DNA of 64,000 bases. Origin: Ancistrus triradiatus. Lineage: Eukaryota > Chordata > Actinopteri > Siluriformes > Loricariidae. The position numbers and the translations under genes are program-made. Shown one piece after another: positions 43,912 to 55,429 of the stretch (positions within the stretch are counted from its first letter, which is position 1; the number at the start of each line of letters is the position of its first letter). The stretch is taken from positions 62,001-126,000 of the forward strand of contig JAJAGP010000227.1 of NCBI GenBank assembly GCA_025084515.1. The letters are read 5' to 3'. Under the pieces are notes generated by a model, which was not told the origin of the DNA, did no database searches, and saw only the letters and a list, made by a program, of their open reading frames with translations.

Positions 43912-46440
43912 TTGATTCCTCTTTCCTCCTCCCTGTGGGTTTGCGGGCTCGCTCACGCTGATGTCCCTCTTACAGCATTGATCGACTCCGGCGCGCAAGG
44001 GAACCTTCATCGCCCAGCACGTCGTCACAACCGATGGAAGATTCCTGCGTCACACTGCCACTCCCAGCGCCGCATCTTCCTCGGCCGTGGGCGTCCCCTC
44101 GGCTCGGTCTTCCTCACTCGGGCAACTGCTTCCCTCTGTCTGCTCTCCGGGCGGTCCCTCAGGAGACTATCAGGTTCTACCACCCTCTTGGATCCCTTAC
44201 GCACCCATTATCCTGGGACTTCCCTGGCTCCGTTATCACTACCCGCTCATCTCCTGGTCAGCCCTCGATCTCGTCCGATGGTCTCTCCTCAACTGCCAAG
44301 AAACCTGCATTCACCGGCCCTCACCGGCCCGCCGTGCAGGTGCGCTACTCCCGCCCGCTCACCCAGCCCGGATCCTCTGCCTCCCCAAGTACCCCTCATA
44401 CAGCGGACCTGCTCCGGTCTTCGGGGCGGCCTCACCGCCCACTTCTTCCTCCTCACCGTCCCGCTACTGCGCGATAGACCTCCTGCCAGACCGCCCCCTG
44501 CCTAAAGCACGCCTATATCCCTGTCTGCGGCCGAGAAGGAGAAATCCAGTCGGAATATATCTCGGAGTAGTCCTGACCTCGGTTTTCATCCGGCCGTCCA
44601 CCTCCCTGTCTCGTTGGCTTCTTTCCTTCTTCGGCCTAAACGTTATGGCGGCCTCCGACCCGGCCTTGACTATCGTGAATTGAACCAGATCCAACACGGG
44701 GCTACGCCTACCCGCTTCCACTGGTGCCCCGCCCTGGAGCGCCCCGCGAAGCGCAGTGGTACACCAATCTCACCTCCGGACGCCTGTAACCTGGTCCGTG
44801 TAAAGGAGAGTGATGGAATGGAAGACGGCTTTCAGCACAAGCAGCGGACACTACGAGTATCTTGTCCCATGCCCTTCCGGCCTCGCCACCGCCCCATGCT
44901 TTCATCAATGAACGTGCTCCTGACATGCTCGGCAGGTTCGTATTAGTCTAACCTCGATGACATCCTCGTTACTCCACCGGACTTCAATACCCGGTCGAAC
45001 CAGGTACGCCAGGTGCTTGCGCAGCCTCCACCTCACCATCTTGCGCATCCAGCGGAAAATGCGAGTTTCCACACGAGGTCTGTCTTTACCTGGTTTGTGT
45101 CTCATCCTTCAGAGGCGTCGCCCATTGACGCCACCAAGCTGTCCGCCGTCGCTGGACTGGCCGAGACCGGCTCCATCAAACAGCTGCAGGTGGTTCCTGG
45201 TCTTCGCCAACTTCTATCGGCGCTTCATCAGGATTTCAAGTTCGAGCCGCACGGTGGCCGCCCCTCACCGCGCTTCCTGCAGGGTAGCCCCGTTCCCTTC
45301 GTTGGTCTCCCGAAGCCGAGCGGGTCTTTCGAAGCGCTCAAGGCCGCCTTCACCGGGCCCTCCCATCCTTGGCACCCTAACCCAGATCTCCCCTTCCTCC
45401 TGGGGTGGCGCGTCCTCGACAGCGGGGGTGCGTGCTCTCGCAACGCCTTGGCGAGCCGCCCAAACTGCGCCCCATCGCTTCTGCTCCGCGACAAACTGAC
45501 CCCGCCGATAAGCGTACAAACTACGACGTGGGCGACCGGAGAGCTACGGCTATCAAGCTGGCGCTGGAGGAGTGGAGGCATTGGCTGAGGGGTCTCAAAC
45601 ATCGCTTCAACCGTCCTCACTGGACCACAAGAACCTGGAATAACCTCAGATCAGCCAGCGACTCAACCCGCCAGGCTCGTGGTCCCTTTTCTTCAACCCG
45701 GTTCGACTGCCTCATCACTTACCGGCCGGCACCAAGAACACCAAGCCGATGCACTCTCTCGGAGATTCGACTCCCGAACCGGCCCCTGCCGATCCGCCAT
45801 TCCCATCATTTCCCGTCCCGGTGCACCGTTGGAGCCATAGAGTTGGAGTTCGAAAGGAACCTACAGGAAAGACCTCCCGTTGCGCTCGTCCGCCTTCCCT
45901 GCCCTCCAGACAGAAATTGTGCCACCGGACGCTCCGCGATCGCCTCCCTCATCTGGGCCGGCACACTTCCCTCGGCTCTGGCCATCCGCGGGGAGACGCG
46001 CACCATACCAACTGCTCCTCTCCACGCGCTTCTGGGTGCAACATTCCGCGTGAACGTCCCCACCGCTTCGTCTCCTCCTGCGCCGCTGCGCACAGCAAGA
46101 CTCCCGGACCTACCAGCGGTCTGCTTCCCGTCCGGGCCGCTGTGCGGACCCTCTCCCTCGTACCATCCTCCGCCCGTCGCCCGCCTGGGACTCCCGCCTA
46201 CGCGGTCCTTCGCTCCTGGACTCCCGCCGGCGTGCCTCACGTCTCCAGTACTTGGTCGAGTGGGAGGGCTCCGGCCGGAGGAGAACAGCTGGGTCGACGC
46301 CAAGGGACGTCTTGGACCCCTCCTCGTGCGGGACTTTCCACGCCTCCCGTCCCCGACGACCGGCGCCCAGGGCCACGGGGCCCGCCCACGCAGTACCCTT
46401 CGCTCCCTTCTCAGCCGCGCTCCCTCCTCGACTAGCCCCG
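43912..46440 (+). pseudogene. Ty3 element pol, degraded
   Basis: Aspartic protease: LTALIDSGAQGN (DSG active site, near 43970-44005). Reverse transcriptase: LRPGLDYRELNQI (near 44655-44690) and the catalytic box at 44950-44970 as NLDDIL (Tyr to Asn, both Asp kept), next to a stop. RNase H and integrase core are too broken to place. A chromodomain-like LVEWEGSG..EENSWV lies near 46245-46300, as in chromoviruses that target histone marks. Multiple frames and deletions; no product expected. Confidence 0.75.
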
Positions 46441-46453
46441 TCGAGGGGGGCAC

Positions 46454-46712
46454 TGTCACGCCCACCTCCAGCACGATCCACCCGCACGCACCTTGCTCTC
46501 TCTTCCCTCGCCACATACTGATCACCTGCACCTGCCTCTCATTCCGGACTGACTTTCTCCACACATATACCCCACACATCCTCAGTCACTCACTTCTCGA
46601 CGAGGTTCCCATGCTAAGTCACAAAGTACGTTCGTTATCTGCTAGTTTGTCAATAAACCTGCCTTACCTCTACTCGGCCTGCGTTTGCCTCCTCACTCCT
46701 TGCGGCGTCACA
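46454..46712 (+). repeat. 3' LTR of the Ty3 element
   Basis: 259 bp, TGTCACGCC to GCGTCACA, nearly identical to the 5' LTR. Confidence 0.92.
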
Positions 46713-46817
46713 GAGACGCTAGACTCTACATGACCATGTCCAGGAAAAACTGTTTAAAAAACAGAGAAAACTCTTTTCTCAAATTGTTAATAAAAGTGAT
46801 TAAAAAGTTAAAGTCAA

Positions 46818-47250
46818 AGTGTGTTGCAGCAGGCAGTAGTACCCACTGTTAATAGTATCCAGTGTGATACTCTACTGGGACCTGGAGTCATTAAACAAAG
46901 CGTGATCTGTGCTGGTTTACTGGAAGGAGACAAGGACACCTGCCAGGTAAACATACAGCCTTGCATGTGGAATATATCCATAAATGTGGAATATATCCAC
47001 ATTTACAGAGGGATTTTTCATATTTTTTTTCTCTCTCTCTTTTAAGAGTGACTCTGGTGGTCCTTTGGTGATTATGCAGAATGGAGACTGGATTCAAGCT
47101 GGTATCACTTGCTGGGGTATAGATAATGGGCAGCCTAATTTACCCAATGTGTACACCACACATCTGGTGTCCCAGTACCAGAGTTGGATATCAAACATTA
47201 TCAAACAAAACCAGAGCGGCGTTAAGTTTCAAACTGTTAAGACAACATAA
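46818..47250 (+). pseudogene. S1A serine protease copy 5: divergent two-exon relic
   Basis: The exon 5 remnant is 46818-46946 (LQQAVVPTVNSIQCDTLLGP to DKDTCQ, donor CCAG|gtaaac). Its first 17 or so bases, with the acceptor, are replaced by unrelated sequence. Exon 6 is 47047-47250 (acceptor ttaag), in frame to TAA. It begins SDSGGPLVIMQNGDWIQAGI, so position 193 is Ser. The usual WGxGCA reads WGIDNG, losing Cys220 and its bond to Cys191, and the pocket residue Gly226 is Asn (LPNVYT). The C-terminus is 7 residues longer than in copies 1-3. Exons 1-4 are not seen upstream. More divergent than copies 1-4, so an older duplicate; probably a pseudogene. Confidence 0.8.
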
Positions 47251-47477
47251 GCTGTTCATACGGACATTTTTGTGTCAGTTACTGCAGTATTATCAGGTGA
47301 AATGTTTGGGTTTAACACCCTTGCTTTACTATGTCTCTGTCTTCTCTTCTCTGTTCTTTGTTAATTGTAACACCTTGGAGTTTTGTTTGTTTATTTATTA
47401 GTTTTACTTATAGTTGTATCAGTCTCAATGGCTATATTCACAACAGACACAAGATTACAAACACACTAGTCATAAGC

Positions 47478-47615
47478 CGGCTTAGAGGGACCAATCAACC
47501 TAATGCATGTCTTTTGAATGTGGGAGGAAACCGGAACACCCAGAGTAAACCCATGCGGATATGGGGAGGACATGCAAACTCCACAGAGGCAGAGTCCTGA
47601 GTCAGGATTGAACAA
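47478..47615 (-). repeat. Antisense SINE/L2-tail repeat, partial
   Basis: 'cctaatgcatgtcttttgaa', 'gggaggaaaccggaacaccc' and 'gaggacatgcaaactccac' identify the family. Confidence 0.7.
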
Positions 47616-49170
47616 ACAAACAGAGCAATACAGTGGAAGGACTGACAATAGTACTGCAATGGAAATGGAAGCATTTAACAAATATCATGAATTAGTAGGT
47701 ATACCTGTAAAACCTGTTTTTTTTATATACATATTTCTACTATATATTGTTTGCATTTAAAATTTGTTTCATAATGTCATGAATGACATTGTATTTAAAA
47801 CAGCACCTATGATGCTAATGTATACATGTACACCAGAATTATGAACATAATATACAATGGAGATTAAACTCTTCATTGCTGAGTCATCATGTGTGATGTA
47901 ATTCTGAACCCATTTGACAGTTTGGGATCAGTTACATTTTGTTTCAAATAAAAGGGCCTTTTGACCCTTTAAAAAAAATTTCTCTCCAGCTGACATAACT
48001 AAAAACTTCTGTGCTACATAAGACTCTATGCAAACATAAATAAAATAACCTATCTCCATGAGAAATAGCCATGTAGCATAGTGCATTGTGGCGAATATTA
48101 ACGGTCTCCACACATTGTGTTTTTCTCTTAGATTGTGTGAAATGTGATGGCATTCAAGACAGAACATGTTAATACGTTAGTACTGTATGTTCTAGATAGA
48201 TAAATGTGTGTATGTTGGCAGAACTGTTAGAGAATGTTGACTTTTTTCAGTCATTTCTTTTAGTTCTCTTAAATCTTGCACTGAAAGTTTCTGAGCTTTA
48301 GAGGTTTCATGTAAATTCAGAAAATTATACTATTAAATATTTTCTTGCCTTGCAAATTGCTTTCATTCTAGGATATTTTTTTCTCTAATCTCTATCACAC
48401 GCCTAATCACTGTTTTCTTGCATTTGCAAAATCTCTATTTTCCTGCATTTGCAAAAATATTGAAGAATAGATAGATGGATCGATCCCAATTATGCAATTG
48501 GGACCTTAATTTCCATTGGGATCTATGTATGTATGGATGGATGGATGGCTGGATGGCTGGATAGACCTCCCAGCTTGTTTTAGGTTGGTTTTAAGAACGG
48601 AAATGCGTAATGCAGTCTCCTTCTGCAAAGCGAGGTTAACTTTAGTTCTTCAGCCACACGTGTGTGTCTTTGCACTTTCAGTTTCCATAATTATTAAGTG
48701 TGCAGTTGCAGAATAAAACTATTTTCTCTCTTAAAGTGGTTCATTAATGATATGTTTTTCCTTTAAAAAATGATTTAATATCTTTTGTCCAGCAGATAGC
48801 CACATAGAGGGACATTAAAAGAACAAAGATCCAGATTTAGAAATCTTCACCCTGCCGTATCGGGATCGGTTTTATCCAGTCTGAAAATGTATTGAAAAGC
48901 AGGGACAAAATTCGTGTCAGTTTTATCCTGGATAGGAATTCGGGGGATTTAATTATCCAGACAATCTGAATCAGGCTTAGAAGCTTTGGAAAACTGACCC
49001 TGGACATTAAATTTAGTCTATACATATAACTATCTGTAAGAAACACTTTGTTATTAAGCAAGGCGTCCTTTACAGTGATGCAATTTCAAATGTAAGGGGT
49101 ATAAATTAAAACATTTATAAAAACACTGAAAAATAGCATAACAGGAGTAACAGTAATGGAAGAAACAATA
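47616..49170. other. AT-rich stretch with a short (GGAT)n
   Basis: A TGGA/GGCT tetranucleotide tract at about 48526-48563. Otherwise no exon, RNA gene or terminal repeats recognised. Confidence 0.45.
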
Positions 49171-50621
49171 TACAGTGGTGCTTGAAAGTTTGTGAACCTG
49201 AAAAAAATATTATACTTGGTCATTTATTTATCGAGGAAAATGATCCAATATTACATATTAGTGAGTGGCAAAAGTATGTGAGCCTCTAGGGTTAGCAGTT
49301 AGTTTGAAGGTGAAATTAGAGTCAGGTGTTTTCAATCAATGGGATGACAATCAGGTGTGAGTGGCCACCCTGTTTTATTTAAAGAACATGTATCTATCAA
49401 AGTTTGCTCTTCACAACACATGTTTGTGGAAGTGTATCATGGCAAGAACAAAGGAGATTTCTGAGAACCTCAGAAAAAGAGTTGTTGATGCTCATCAGGC
49501 TGGAAAAGGTTACAAAACCATCTCTAAAGAGTTTGGACTCCACCAATCCACACTCAGACAGATTGTGTACAAATGGAGGAAATTCATGATCATTGTTACA
49601 CTCCCCAGGAGTGGTCGACCAACAAAGATCACTCCAGGGTAACTTCTAACCAACTGAAGGCCTCTCTCACATTGGCTAATGTAAATGTTCATGAGTCCAC
49701 CATCAGAAGAACACTGAACAACAATGGTGTGCATGGCAGGGTTGCAAGGAGAAAGCCACTGCTCTCCAAAAACAACATTGCTGTTCGTCTGCAGTTTGCT
49801 AAAGATCACATGGACAAGCCAGAAGGCTATTGGAAGAATGTTTTGTGGACAGATAAGACCAAAATAGAATATTTTTGTTTAAAAGAAAAGCGTTATGTTT
49901 GGAGAAAGGAAAACACTGCATTCCAGCATAAGAACCTTATCCCATCTGTGAAACATGATGGTGGTAGTATCACGGTTTTTGCCTGCTTTGCTGCATCTGG
50001 GCCATCATTGATGGAACAATGAATTCTGAATTATATCAGAGAATTCTAAAGGAACATGTCAGGACATCTGTCCATGAACTGAACCTCAAGAGAAGGTGGG
50101 TCATGCAGCAAGACAATGACCCTAAGCACACAAGTCGTTCACCAAAGAATGGTTAAAGAAGAATAAAGTTAATGTTTTGGAATGGCCAAGTCAAAGTTCT
50201 GACTTTAATCTAATCGAAATGTTGTGGAAGGACGTGAAGTGAGCAGTTAATGTGAGGAAACCCACCAGCATCCCAGAGCTGAAGCTGTTCTATACGGAGG
50301 AATCAGTTAAAATTCCTCCAAGCCGATGTGCAGGACTGATCAACAGTTACGGGAAATGTTTAGTTGCTGTTATTGCTGCTCAGGGAGGTCACACCAGATA
50401 CTGAAAGCAAAGATTCACATACTTTTGCCACTCACTAATATGTCATTTTCCTTAATAAATAAATGACCAAGTATAATATTTTTGTCGCATTTGGTTAAGT
50501 GGGTTTAACTCTATACCTACTGTTATGACTTGTGTGAAAATCTGATGATGTTTTAAGTAATAGTTTTGCAGAAAATATAGAAAATTGTAAAGGGTTCGCA
50601 AACTTTCAATCACCATTGTTA
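49171..50621 (+). mobile_element. Tc1-like element, longest copy of its family, frameshifted transposase
   Basis: Left end TACAGTGGTGCTTGAAAG at 49171 and the inverted right end near 50621; about 1.45 kb. The transposase begins MARTKEISENLRKRVVDAHQ (ATG 49439) with a helix-turn-helix (YKTISKEFGLHQSTLRQIVY). It shifts frame near 49640, continues TIRRTLNNNGVHGRVARRKP and KNVLWTDKTKIEYF (first catalytic Asp), and stops near 50020. After another shift come VMQQDNDPKHTS (second Asp) and a DFNLIEMLWKD remnant of the Glu motif. The same family as 3406-3699 and 30801-31910. Confidence 0.9.
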
Positions 50622-50690
50622 ACATAAAATAAAGCTGACTGAGATTGACCAATAATCATTATGAATAGTTAAAAATGTGTAGATTAGACT

Positions 50691-50727
<37 letters not shown>

Positions 50728-52619
50728 TGTGTACGCGCATGCCTCCGTGCATTCATGCAGGTGTTCTTGTCTGCATATTTGTAAAGTGAGACATACACCA
50801 CTCCAGTAACATTTGGTCTGTGTGATTACATAACACCTGCTATGCCTTGTTATGTAAAAACATAGTTTGTAATTATGTCATTCTTGAATGGAATGCCAGG
50901 TGACATGTGTGAGATCATAAATATGATATGGTGTGATATGGTGGAATAAGCCCTATTACTTTATGTAAAATACATTTGAAGAAATGAAATGAAAAATGCA
51001 GAAATGAAAAATACAGTATTCAAAGGCATTGGGGCAGAAGTCTGAGACCACTGAACAATGAGTGCAATATTGATAGAATAACATAAATGTCCATATGTTT
51101 TAATGGTTAGTTCCAAAACAGCAGAATTTGCACCAATATTGATGTTGATTTCAAGATTTGTAATGAGAACATTGTAGAAGCATTTTCTTTCGTGGTGTCA
51201 GAATTCTGCACTATTAAGTACCCCATGTACTGTACTATTTTACTGATGTAAATGAACTAAAACAAAAGTGCATTATTACATTAATGTGAAAATATATTTC
51301 TGTTTATGCAATTTATAATATGCAAATTTACTGCCATAAATTTAGAAATAATTTGTATTTCACTAACAATTGAAGTATGTGTGCATCACCTATTTTTAAC
51401 TCTTTGTTGAAAAAATATCACAAGTTATGTTTAATTATTAATTGTGTGGCTGGTTAAAAAGGACGTAAAAGGTTGGAGTCACTTTTATGTCTTGAATGTT
51501 TTGTTTAGGCGGTAGTGGTTTTTACACTAAATTCCACAACAAACTTGCTTTATTTGTAGGCACCTTCATGGATGGGCATTTCTGAATAAAGACTTTGCCT
51601 CACCTTCGCTCACTGAAACCGAACATGTCTTTGTCCAAAGTCTTCCTGGTGTTTTCCTGCTCACTTATGTACTTCCAGTGATGTATTTAAACAGGTTTAA
51701 CAACTGGCAAAATGTCAAGTTAAGCTACTTAGTTTAGTTGCTGATGAGGAAATATGCTGTAAATACAAAATCACCTAAATCACAAATACTGAGTGACATA
51801 AAATGGATTATGCTAACTCTCCAGGAGTAATGTATTCTCCCCAGTTATTTCTGGCTTTGGTAGATGCCCAGTCATTCAGGTATAGTATGGGCAAAGAATC
51901 AGGTGGTAGTGTAAAATATGTTTATTGCAATATGAAGCAGATATATCAGCTGGACATTCTACTTTGCAATGTCTTCAAACTTGTAGGATGTACAATGTAC
52001 TTGCTACAATGTACATGTACAAATTACAATTTACAATGTACAAAGTACATATGTGTTGATAAAATATATTAATTAAATTATTATTGTTATTATTAAAATA
52101 TATTAATTTAACAATTGAGTGACCAATCAGGGACGCTCCCACTAATGCATCGACAGCACCCACATTTCATTATCTACACTCTGTAACACAAAGAAAGTCA
52201 CATTCAATGCTTTGTAATTTTCATAACAGGTAAGACAGGATTGTTGGTAACACAGTTCCCTGTGGCGTCTTCTTTAATCAGCTAACGTTAATGCAGCAGA
52301 GTCAGTATTTACGCCATTTGGTTCCTCATCCTCTGTGTGTTTTATATACACACACAACATAACAGAAAATGCTTTTAAAAAAACTGAGCAAAAAGCGATG
52401 CACAGATGACACTTTTTTCCTTCTGATACCGATACCTGAAATTCAAGAATCTGCCGATACCGAGTACAGATTCCGATACCACCTGCATCTAACTTGATTG
52501 GTGCCTATAAATCCTGATATTAAAATGATTTAACGCTTTTAGAGCGTTCCACTTTTTATAGATTTTTGTGCCTTTATTTTGGTAGAACCAGTGTTCTGTA
52601 TCCCAAATAAGATATAATA
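50622..52619. other. Intergenic stretch, no gene recognised
   Basis: (GT)n at 50692-50732. Around 52380-52500 a short 'ccgataccgagtacagattccgatacc' type motif suggests a decayed DNA-transposon fragment, family uncertain. No exon-like ORFs with family resemblance. Confidence 0.4.
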
Positions 52620-53446
52620 GTAGTCTGAATTGTTTTGAGATATTGACCTTCAAAAGCTTTGCATTCTAAATAGCAAAACTGATATGTGGAATACATCTCT
52701 TTCATACATGAAAATCATAGACATCCTAAATGTATTCTAAATGTGCAATATCAAAATCCTACTAAAGTTGTAAATGAGGTTTTTTGGAACAGGTTAAATG
52801 TAGAACTTTATAATCTTAAGAACTCACTTTCTCCTTGGAAGTACAAGGTTTTTTTCTGGCAAAACATAAAAAATAAGAATTGGTTTGTGAGGAACGCAGG
52901 CAGGTAACTCGTATTTCTTTTTAAAACATGAAACTAGTGTCGTAACAGATTGTCTACATGTATCAGAAAATAAAATGTCATGTTTTCTATGACATTTTTA
53001 TGATTTCGTTTTCATGATGTTTCTTGTTTTAGGACAAATCATCATTTTTTTATCCCCACCGGATAAAAAAATTAGTTTAAAATAGTTTAATGTAAGCGTT
53101 GTCACATCAAGGAGTGTTTGAAGGTGATTGCTATTTTAAATACAAGATGGTTAATTAGCTCAGAGATTCTAAATTTAATGCATATATGGTATAGGCTCAC
53201 TGATAGTATAATGTGTAATATATAGTGATAGTATGATGCTATTCATTGCACATTTTTTATTATTCATTGATGTAATCATGTCTATAAGATTTAATATGTA
53301 AACAGACATTGTACATCAACTGGACATTGTTCTTTAAATGAGCATGGTACCCTTTAAAGGCTTCACTACGTGTGTAAAACAAATGCAAAGATGATTAAAT
53401 ACAACTTATTGAAAGTGCACATGGAAAAACAGATATCTAACTAGAC

Positions 53447-53491
<45 letters not shown>

Positions 53492-54490
53492 TGTACAAAT
53501 ACATTTACCATATCAATTAATATCAGAAAAGGAAAGTTCACTAGTTGATGAGAATAAGAATAAGGTCGAGTCAATACATAAGACTAAGTCAGGTACATCT
53601 GTATAGTCTTCTGTCTTCAAAGGCCAGTTCTTTCCTATTCAATTCATCTTCTGTATTTATACTGTTCACTATTCTTTGTTTGGATACGCATCTGTTCTGA
53701 AATGTTACTGAATGATGTCGGTGTGGATGGAATAAGAGACCTCTGAATAAATTATACAGATGAGAATGTCTATAATGTTTGTGCATTGTTATTTCAGTCA
53801 TTGCATAAATTCGTTGAGTAATATCAGCTACTTTTAATCACACTACAAGAACATTACAATCCATTGAGCTTTGTAGTCTCCGTGGTGTTTTTCCATAACA
53901 TACATTGTTATGGCATGCTGATTAATATTGGCACACTAATTAAAGGAGCAATTAGCTGTAGCCAAAACATGATTATCATATTATGTTTGTAAATCCGTAT
54001 GTGTTTTCAATTGCACAATAAGTTCAAGATTACAAATCGGTATTGTTTACTAGGTCTAGGGGTAGAATGGCAGTAGGTAAGAACAAACTGAGGAAAAGCA
54101 AATTCATTTTCAAACTGGATATTATTCCATAATGGGTAGCACTAATGTCCCAAAATGACAAATAGAAATGAGCCATGACTCAAGAACACTTGGTGAGAGA
54201 GTTCAGTGTTCATCTTTAAGGCTGATGATCATGAATGTAAGCAGATACTTTGTGCTGTATGCATAAATGCCATTTCACCCACGTCATCAAGGGAATTTTG
54301 TGGTATTAAAAGATTAACTGGTCATGTCCTTGTCAGGCGATGCAGTTTTATTTCCCTGCAATTGATATATTTCTATATAATCGTAGGCATCTCAGAAGAT
54401 AAATGAGTTGGGTCTATAATTTACAATTTATTAACTTTTACAATTTATGAGCAATTATTTTACTTCTAAAAATAAATAGAAATACGACAA
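52620..54490. repeat. Duplicated block, unit 1
   Basis: Three segments in order: 52620-53050 (matches 55430-55830), 53095-53490 (matches 57355-57702) and 53490-54490 (matches 61362-62420). A (GATA)n microsatellite lies at 53446-53492. No coding exon. The third segment is also repeat 'c' at 18600-19250. Confidence 0.75.
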
Positions 54491-54539
54491 TATAGTTAAT
54501 TCATAAAAGCTCAATCACAATAAATATCAAGAAAAATAA

Positions 54540-54706
54540 ATTTCTTTAAAAATCCTACAATGTGATTTCCTGGATTTTTGTTTTTCATTTTGTCTCTCAT
54601 AGTTGAAGTGTACCTATGATGAAAATTACAGACCTCTCTCATTTTTCTAGTAGGCGAACTTATACAATCAGTGGATGATTAAATACTTTTTTGCCCAACT
54701 GTATCC
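54540..54706. mobile_element. Tc1-like end fragment
   Basis: The right end of the family seen at 8692-9433 and 62581-64000, running to ...acttttttgcccaactgta. Confidence 0.75.
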
Positions 54707-54709
54707 TAA

Positions 54710-55310
54710 ACCTACGTGTATATACTCAACCTTTTACCCCATCATTCGGCACTCAATACCCAATATTGAGGAAGCAAAAACAGAATCTTAGAAATTTTTG
54801 TACATTTATTAAAAAGGAAAACCTAAACTATTACATGAACATAAGTATCCATACCCTTTGCCATGACACTTTACATTTAGCCCTGGGGGTCTCCCATTTG
54901 TCGTAATCATCTTTGAGATATTTCTACTCTTTGATTGAAGTCCACCTGTGGTGAATTCAGTTGATTGGACATGAGTTGGAAAGAAACATCTGTCTATATA
55001 AGGTCTTACAGATAACAATGCATATCAGAGCAAAAAATCAAGTCATGAGGAGAAAAGAATTGCCTAGAGATCAGAAACAGGATTGTATGGAGGCACAGAG
55101 CTTGAGAAGGCTACCAAAATATTCTGATGCCCTGAAAGTTACCAAGACCACAGTGACCTCCATCATTCTTAAATGGAAGAAGTTTGGAACAATCCAGGCT
55201 CTTTGCAGAGCTGGCCACCAAACCAAACTAAGTAATCAGGGGAGAAGAGCCTTTGGTAAGAGAGGTGACCAAGAACCCAATGGCACACTATGACTGAGGT
55301 CCAAAGCCTC
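54710..55310 (+). mobile_element. Tc1-like element, 5' part
   Basis: Second copy of the family at 24300-25260: 'catgagttggaaagaaac', TSIILKWKKFGTIQALCRAG-type reading near 55155-55215, then QGRRAFGKRGDQEPNG. Ends before the catalytic domain. Confidence 0.75.
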
Positions 55311-55429
55311 ATTACAATTAAAATGAAGCGATTTAATTGTTGGTTATATTTACATTTCAGACACCCCCAAAATACTGGTGAGAAATAATATCACACCGCA
55401 GACCACTTGAGTTATGTCTGTCTGTGTTA

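Larger units (their letters stand above)
42644..46712 (+). mobile_element. Full-length but decayed Ty3-type (chromovirus-like) LTR retrotransposon
   Basis: Flanked by GAGAC (42639-42643 and 46713-46717). LTRs are 42644-42905 and 46454-46712, both TGTCACGCC...GCGTCACA, and a polypurine tract (gtcgaggggggcac, to 46453) precedes the 3' LTR. Between them are gag, protease, reverse transcriptase and integrase remains in the usual Ty3 order, ending in a chromodomain-like sequence. At 4.07 kb it is shorter than intact relatives, and every domain is frameshifted. GC content is far above the surroundings, marking the boundaries well. Confidence 0.93.

Noticed and set aside
45405..46733. Long plus and minus ORFs (up to 442 codons) within the Ty3 element
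   Set aside because: High-GC shadow frames. They run through the 3' LTR and do not follow the protease, reverse transcriptase or chromodomain fragments, which lie in other frames.
51540..51680. Possible terminal exon with AATAAA near 51585
   Set aside because: Only a weak acceptor-like 'tttgtag' and an AATAAA-type hexamer; no coding frame or paralogue to support it.
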